Shown piece by piece: positions 28,275-32,449 of a stretch of 32,449 nucleotides of DNA. The notes beneath the pieces are model-generated. The model saw only the letters and a program-made list of their open reading frames with translations, was not told the DNA's origin and did no database searches. The translations under genes and the position numbers were made by a program. The stretch is from Fidelibacterota bacterium (lineage in GTDB: Bacteria > Fidelibacterota > Marinisomatia > SCGC-AAA003-L08 > D37C17), in contig NZUX01000033.1 of assembly GCA_002703645.1 (NCBI GenBank), positions 93,572 to 126,020 of the forward strand, written 5' to 3'. Numbering within the stretch: the stretch's first letter is position 1; every line of letters starts with the position of its first letter.

Positions 28275-28288
28275 ATATTAAAGTTAAA

Positions 28289-28735
28289 TCAAAGATTATC
28301 TAGAGTAATTCCTAAAGTTATAATTGATAAGATAGTATTAATAATACTAGAATTCTTTGTTACATAATATGTCAAAGTAGGTTTTATAATTATAGTATCA
28401 TACGGATGGAAATTATTATCAATGTGCTTCTCAAATTCATTAATATCTATAATTTTATTAACGTTATTGTTTTGATTTATCAATCTTATTTTTGAAAGGT
28501 TCGCCCCATCTAATGGCCCTCCTGCTATTGATAAAAGAGTTATGAGATCTACATCTTTATAAACTAAGTAAGGGCCTGGATTTTTTACATGCCCCCAGAC
28601 ATTAATATAAATTCTCTTAATTCCATCCTCACCAATAATATATTCTTCACCTGTAGGGATGCTATTAAAATCATACCCAAAAGATTGAGAAATCGAAAAA
28701 AATATAAATAATATGAATAATTTTATTTTTGCCAC
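28289..28735 (-). CDS. Small secreted SLBB-domain protein (polysaccharide export-associated)
   Basis: Signal peptide MAKIKLFILFIFFSISQSFG; IYINVWGHVKNPGPYLVYKDVDLITLLSIAGGPLDGANLSKIRLI is an SLBB motif; only 148 aa. Confidence 0.8.
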   Translation of the reverse strand: MAKIKLFILFIFFSISQSFGYDFNSIPTGEEYIIGEDGIKRIYINVWGHVKNPGPYLVYKDVDLITLLSIAGGPLDGANLSKIRLINQNNNVNKIIDINEFEKHIDNNFHPYDTIIIKPTLTYYVTKNSSIINTILSIITLGITLDNL

Positions 28736-29604
28736 TTCAATTTTTCTCTTTGAGGCTTTTCTATTTCTAGAATATCTTTTTCTTTATATTTCAATGAATT
28801 ATGAGTAGCATTTAAATCACGAATTAATTTTGATAATCCTGCAGGCTCTAAAGAAGCAGCATGATCCGTCCCTTTCCAGGTTCTTTCTTTTGTAAAATGA
28901 CGCTCAATCCATTTTGCACCTAAAGTATAGGCTGCAATATCTACTGAAATGCCTAAGTGATGTCCAGAAAAACCTACTGATTTAACTTTATCTCCAAAAT
29001 TATTAATAAGTTTTTTTATCTCTAAAAGACATAACTGATCAAATGGAACTGGATATCCTGATGTGCATGCATAAATGATAACTCTATTTTTCAAGATATC
29101 ATCTTTATCAAAAAAGTTGATAATTTGACTAACCTCATCTTCAGTTGTCATTCCTAGTGAAATATGAATATCGCCATGATATTCATCCCTTAATACCTTG
29201 AGCATCTCAAAATGATTATTGCATGCCGAAGGAACCTTTATCATTTTAGGATTAATCGATACAATTTCTTTAGCAGATGTTACATCCCAAACAGATGTTG
29301 AGTATTCAATCCCAATTTTGTTACAATAATTCATAAGTTGAATATTCTGATCTAAATTAAATTCTAAAAATTCTCTATGTTCACCATATGTTGAACCATA
29401 AGAATTTTCAGGGTTAGGGTGCGGAGAATTATATTGCTTATCACTTAAAAGTTCTTTTGAATTTCTCTTTTGGAATTTAGCAACATCAGCTCCACATTGT
29501 TTTGCTAAATCAAGAAGTTCGAACGCAATATCCATACTACCCTTATGATTACATCCAATTTCAGCTATTATTTTTGGTTTTATATACAAGTTTACCATCC
29601 CCAT
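28723..29604 (-). CDS. NeuB-family (sialic/nonulosonic acid synthase-like) protein, apparently without a SAF domain
   Basis: KIIAEIGCNHKGSMDIAFELLDLAKQCGADVAKFQKRNSKELL; KVPSACNNHFEMLKVL; SLGMTTEDEV; VGFSGHHLGISVDIAAYTLGAKWIERHFTKERTWKGTDHAASLEP. Confidence 0.88.
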   Translation of the reverse strand: MGMVNLYIKPKIIAEIGCNHKGSMDIAFELLDLAKQCGADVAKFQKRNSKELLSDKQYNSPHPNPENSYGSTYGEHREFLEFNLDQNIQLMNYCNKIGIEYSTSVWDVTSAKEIVSINPKMIKVPSACNNHFEMLKVLRDEYHGDIHISLGMTTEDEVSQIINFFDKDDILKNRVIIYACTSGYPVPFDQLCLLEIKKLINNFGDKVKSVGFSGHHLGISVDIAAYTLGAKWIERHFTKERTWKGTDHAASLEPAGLSKLIRDLNATHNSLKYKEKDILEIEKPQREKLKWQK

Positions 29605-29672
29605 TATTAGATTGCGCTAAATTTCTATATAATAATCATAAATACAAAGATAAAGTTTTACTTTAAGTAATT

Positions 29673-30440
29673 TCATATCAATCCTTTAAATATTAAAAAA
29701 CCTGAATCCAAATCAACCTTTATTTGAGTCAACGCTCCTTTTCCTTCTATTAAAAGTTTAGAATTTTTCTTTAATTGGCTTACAATTTTATTATTATAAG
29801 ATTCAATCAAATCATAAGCTTCTTTTAAGCAAAAATTTCGTTTAGTATCATTATGAGAATCTGAACCTATAATATGACAATATCCCTTAGATAGCATTTT
29901 ATAAGCTATATTCTTTGTATGTTTACCAAAATGACCTATTATACTTCCAGCATCTATTTGAAGAATTACTCCCATATCAATACATTTTTGAAGATTATCA
30001 ATATTTTCTTGAAAACATCTATATCGTTCAGGGTGAGCAAGAATTGGAGTAATTCCTTTTAATTGTAGATTAAAAAATGTATCTAAATAATTTTCTGGAA
30101 CGATAACCATCGGGAATTCTACAAGCATATAATTATTAATAGTAAGCAGGGGGTTACTAATTAATTCACATAAGTTTGGGAGATAGTAAACTTCGGCGGC
30201 AAGTTTTATATTAATTTTAATATTCTGATTATCAGCTTCTTCTAGAACTATATCTCTTATTTTTTTTACATATTTATAATCTGTATTTTTATCTTCCATT
30301 TTAGGGTGTTGAAAATGAATTGTATTTACAATAGTTGTAATGCCCTGATTTTGAGCTGTTTTAAGCATATTTAATGTCATATCCATTGATTTGGAACCAT
30401 CGTCAGCTCCAGGGAGTATATGATTATGAAAATCTATCAT
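29673..30440 (-). CDS. PHP-domain tyrosine-protein phosphatase (CpsB/CapC/YwqE-like)
   Basis: MIDFHNHILPGADDGSKSMDMTLNMLKTAQNQGITTIVNT; ILAHPERYRCFQENIDNLQKCIDMGVILQIDAGSIIGHFG; IIGSDSHND. Confidence 0.93.
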   Translation of the reverse strand: MIDFHNHILPGADDGSKSMDMTLNMLKTAQNQGITTIVNTIHFQHPKMEDKNTDYKYVKKIRDIVLEEADNQNIKINIKLAAEVYYLPNLCELISNPLLTINNYMLVEFPMVIVPENYLDTFFNLQLKGITPILAHPERYRCFQENIDNLQKCIDMGVILQIDAGSIIGHFGKHTKNIAYKMLSKGYCHIIGSDSHNDTKRNFCLKEAYDLIESYNNKIVSQLKKNSKLLIEGKGALTQIKVDLDSGFLIFKGLI

Positions 30441-31312
30441 TATATAATCCTTACTTCATTGATTAAATCAATATTTAATTCTTCTTTAACAAGTTTTTGA
30501 GTATCTTTAATTAAATCAATAATATCTTCTCCAGAGGCATTTTTATTAATAATCCAATTATTATGTTTTTCAGAAAAAAAAGCTCCGTAATTTGGATTGA
30601 GTTGAGATCGAATATTTTTAATACATTTCCATGCTGGTATAGAAGAATTCATAAATGTGGAACCAAAACTATATCCTGATGGTTCTCTACTAATTTTCTC
30701 AGATATTCTAGCTTTTGTTTCAGCCTCTAAATTTTTTATATCTTTTACTTTATTTATAATACTAAAGGTTGCAGATAAAACAATATATCTATTAGGTTTC
30801 TTTTTAATAATAGAATTACGATACTCAAACAAACATTCTTCATTTTCTAAATTGACAATAATTCCTTTAAGAATATCAAAACAATTAATTCTAACACATA
30901 CATCTTTTATCTCTTCACCAGGTCCTATTCCAGCATTTTGCGTAACTGCACCTCCTATACATGCAGGAATTAAATTAAAAAAAATATAATCACTACACCC
31001 AATTTTAATAAGCTCCCTTCCTGCAAGCTTAAGTGAATATGATGCACCTATTTTTACTTCTGTACAGTCATTATTTATTATAAAACTATTCCAGTTATCT
31101 GTTAATTTCAAAAAAAGAACATCATTATAGGAGGATTTTGAAAATAAAATATTTGAACCATTACCTAACACAACTATAGGTAGATTATTAATTTTACTAA
31201 AAGAAACAGCTTTCTCTAAATCAGAAATAGATTTTGGTTTACAATAATACTCGGCAAAAGATTGTGTTCTAATTGTAGAAAACTTTGTTAATTCTTGATT
31301 AATAATTTCCAT
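30440..31312 (-). CDS. UDP-N-acetylenolpyruvoylglucosamine reductase-like (MurB-like)
   Basis: LGNGSNILFSKSSYNDV FAD-binding; IPACIGGAVTQNAGIGPGEEI; EYRNSI; SGYSFGSTFMNSSIPAWKCI; FFSEKHNNWIINKNASGEDIIDLI; C-terminal NEVRII. Confidence 0.9.
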   Translation of the reverse strand: MEIINQELTKFSTIRTQSFAEYYCKPKSISDLEKAVSFSKINNLPIVVLGNGSNILFSKSSYNDVLFLKLTDNWNSFIINNDCTEVKIGASYSLKLAGRELIKIGCSDYIFFNLIPACIGGAVTQNAGIGPGEEIKDVCVRINCFDILKGIIVNLENEECLFEYRNSIIKKKPNRYIVLSATFSIINKVKDIKNLEAETKARISEKISREPSGYSFGSTFMNSSIPAWKCIKNIRSQLNPNYGAFFSEKHNNWIINKNASGEDIIDLIKDTQKLVKEELNIDLINEVRII

Positions 31313-31854
31313 TATTTATTAAATTTGGGATAACTAGTATCTTTATCATTTATAATGATTTCTTTTTCATTTAATTTCCATTTAATCTTTAAATTACAAT
31401 CATTATAGTTAATCCCTGATTCAAAATCTTTATTATAACAGTTGTCAACTTTATACGTTACAATAGCTTTTTTACTTAAAACTAAAAATCCATGAGCAAA
31501 TCCTTTTGGAATAAAAAGTACCCTATTATTTTTGGAACTAATATTATAAGACTCCCATCTTCCATAAGTATTAGATTCCTCTCTAATATCAACGATAACA
31601 TCTTGAATCTCCCCTAAACTAACTCTAATTAATTTTGATTGTTCATAAGGTTTTTTTTGATAATGTAATCCTCGCAATACTCCATAACTAGATATAGATT
31701 CATTATCTTGAATAAAATTTATACTACCAAGGATTGATTCTATTTCTTGATTGTATACTTCTTTAAAAGAGCCTCTATTATCATTAAATGATTCTAATTC
31801 AAAAAACTTTACATCTTCAAAAATTGTTGAAGATATTTCTTTTATTTTTTTCAT
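31312..31854 (-). CDS. dTDP-4-dehydrorhamnose 3,5-epimerase family (RfbC-like)
   Basis: FFELESFNDNRGSFKEVYNQ; VLRGLHYQKKPYEQSKLIRVSLGEIQDVIVDIREESNTYGRW; LFIPKGFAHGFLVLS. Confidence 0.93.
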   Translation of the reverse strand: MKKIKEISSTIFEDVKFFELESFNDNRGSFKEVYNQEIESILGSINFIQDNESISSYGVLRGLHYQKKPYEQSKLIRVSLGEIQDVIVDIREESNTYGRWESYNISSKNNRVLFIPKGFAHGFLVLSKKAIVTYKVDNCYNKDFESGINYNDCNLKIKWKLNEKEIIINDKDTSYPKFNK

Positions 31855-32449
31855 TTTATAATTCTTCTAAAATTAGGATTAATATTTGAAATAATCTCAT
31901 AAACTATAGTTTCATGTAAAACTGAAAATCTTTCCGCATTGTTAAATAAGCAAACCTTATCATCATCTCCTTTTGTACTAAAGGAATTCATGGAAACAAC
32001 TCCTAATATTTCTCTTCCATCTTCAATTGTTCCTTTTTTATTTCCATCTAATCTCATAAAACCATCTCCATATCCTATATCGTAAGTAGAGCTTAATATA
32101 TCTTCATTAGTAACATACTTAGCACCATAGCCAATAGCATCACCTTTTTTTACTATCTTAGATGTTATTTTTTCACCCCACAATGACATCACGGGTTTTA
32201 AGGCAGGTTTGGATAACTTATTAGATAAAGATACATACCCATACGACATAATACCTACTCTAGCTAAATCATATTCATCATTATTTATTCTAAATATAGA
32301 AGAAGATGCACAGCAATGAAATCTAATTTTATTTTTTAAAAACCTTTTGTCTTTCGATAAGATATTTCTTAATTCATCAAATTTTTGTTTTTGATCATAT
32401 ATCGAATTATTATCAATGTAAGCATTTGCAAAATGTGTAAAGACTCCAT
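31851..32449 (-). CDS. Alanine racemase-like PLP enzyme, C-terminal part (truncated by the window end)
   Basis: The reading frame is open to the window edge, beyond the 132-aa ORF: GVFTHFANAYIDNNSIYDQKQKFDELRNILSKDKRFLKNKIRFHCCASSSIFRINNDEYDLARVGIMSYGYVSL...GYGAKYVTNED...YDIGYGDGFMRL...REILGVVSMNSFS. Confidence 0.85.
   Translation of the reverse strand, partial: GVFTHFANAYIDNNSIYDQKQKFDELRNILSKDKRFLKNKIRFHCCASSSIFRINNDEYDLARVGIMSYGYVSLSNKLSKPALKPVMSLWGEKITSKIVKKGDAIGYGAKYVTNEDILSSTYDIGYGDGFMRLDGNKKGTIEDGREILGVVSMNSFSTKGDDDKVCLFNNAERFSVLHETIVYEIISNINPNFRRIIK

Noticed and set aside
28723-29604. Calling a complete sialic acid (NeuABC) pathway
   Set aside because: Only a NeuB-like gene is present; the nearby epimerase-family gene fits the non-hydrolysing WecB/WbpI type, and no CMP-sugar synthetase is visible.
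26398-30989. Plus-strand ORFs at 26398-26634 and 30657-30989
   Set aside because: Antisense to the Wzc-like and MurB-like genes, no motifs; the 110-aa length is not convincing given strong coding on the opposite strand.
31851-32249. 132-aa ORF as a complete small protein
   Set aside because: The same frame is open to the window edge with clear alanine-racemase sequence upstream, so the ORF is an internal start of a truncated gene.
1-32449. CRISPR arrays, tRNA/rRNA genes, transposases, integrases or phage genes
   Set aside because: No regularly spaced repeats, no RNA-gene signatures and no mobile-element ORFs were recognised on reading.

Overview
The window is an AT-rich, gap-poor polysaccharide (capsule / O-antigen type) biosynthesis locus. 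All credible CDSs lie on the minus strand, with gaps from overlapping to about 70 nt, so the region reads like one ~32 kb transcription unit running right to left, truncated at both ends. Recognisable modules are: (i) a Wzx/Wzy assembly and export set: flippase, polymerase/ligase, BY-kinase Wzc-like protein, small SLBB protein, PHP tyrosine phosphatase, outer-membrane Wzi-like protein and a terminal sugar-phosphate transferase; (ii) a split UDP-ManNAc3NAcA-type pathway (WbpA, WbpB, WbpD and WbpI homologs) plus the acetamidino-forming trio (WbpG-like amidotransferase, HisH-like, HisF-like), with no WbpE aminotransferase in the window; (iii) a CDP-6-deoxyhexose start (DdhA/RfbF, DdhB/RfbG and an SDR); (iv) Ugd plus UDP-GlcA 4-epimerase for UDP-GalA; (v) four GT4 glycosyltransferases, a DUF354 protein, a CapK/PaaK-like adenylate-forming enzyme, an asparagine-synthetase-like protein without the catalytic Cys, a NeuB-like synthase without a SAF-type tail, and an orphan GT-B-like protein; (vi) MurB-like, RfbC-like and Alr-like genes at the promoter-proximal (right) side. 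The most notable points are: two genes whose coding N-termini extend past every ATG/GTG/TTG to an ATT AGA codon pair; the split acetamidino-uronate pathway; the orphan GT-B-like protein; and active-site-divergent Alr/MurB-like proteins inside a capsule locus. No RNA genes, CRISPR arrays or mobile elements were recognised. All family calls come from reading motifs, with no database search. Taxonomy is left open.
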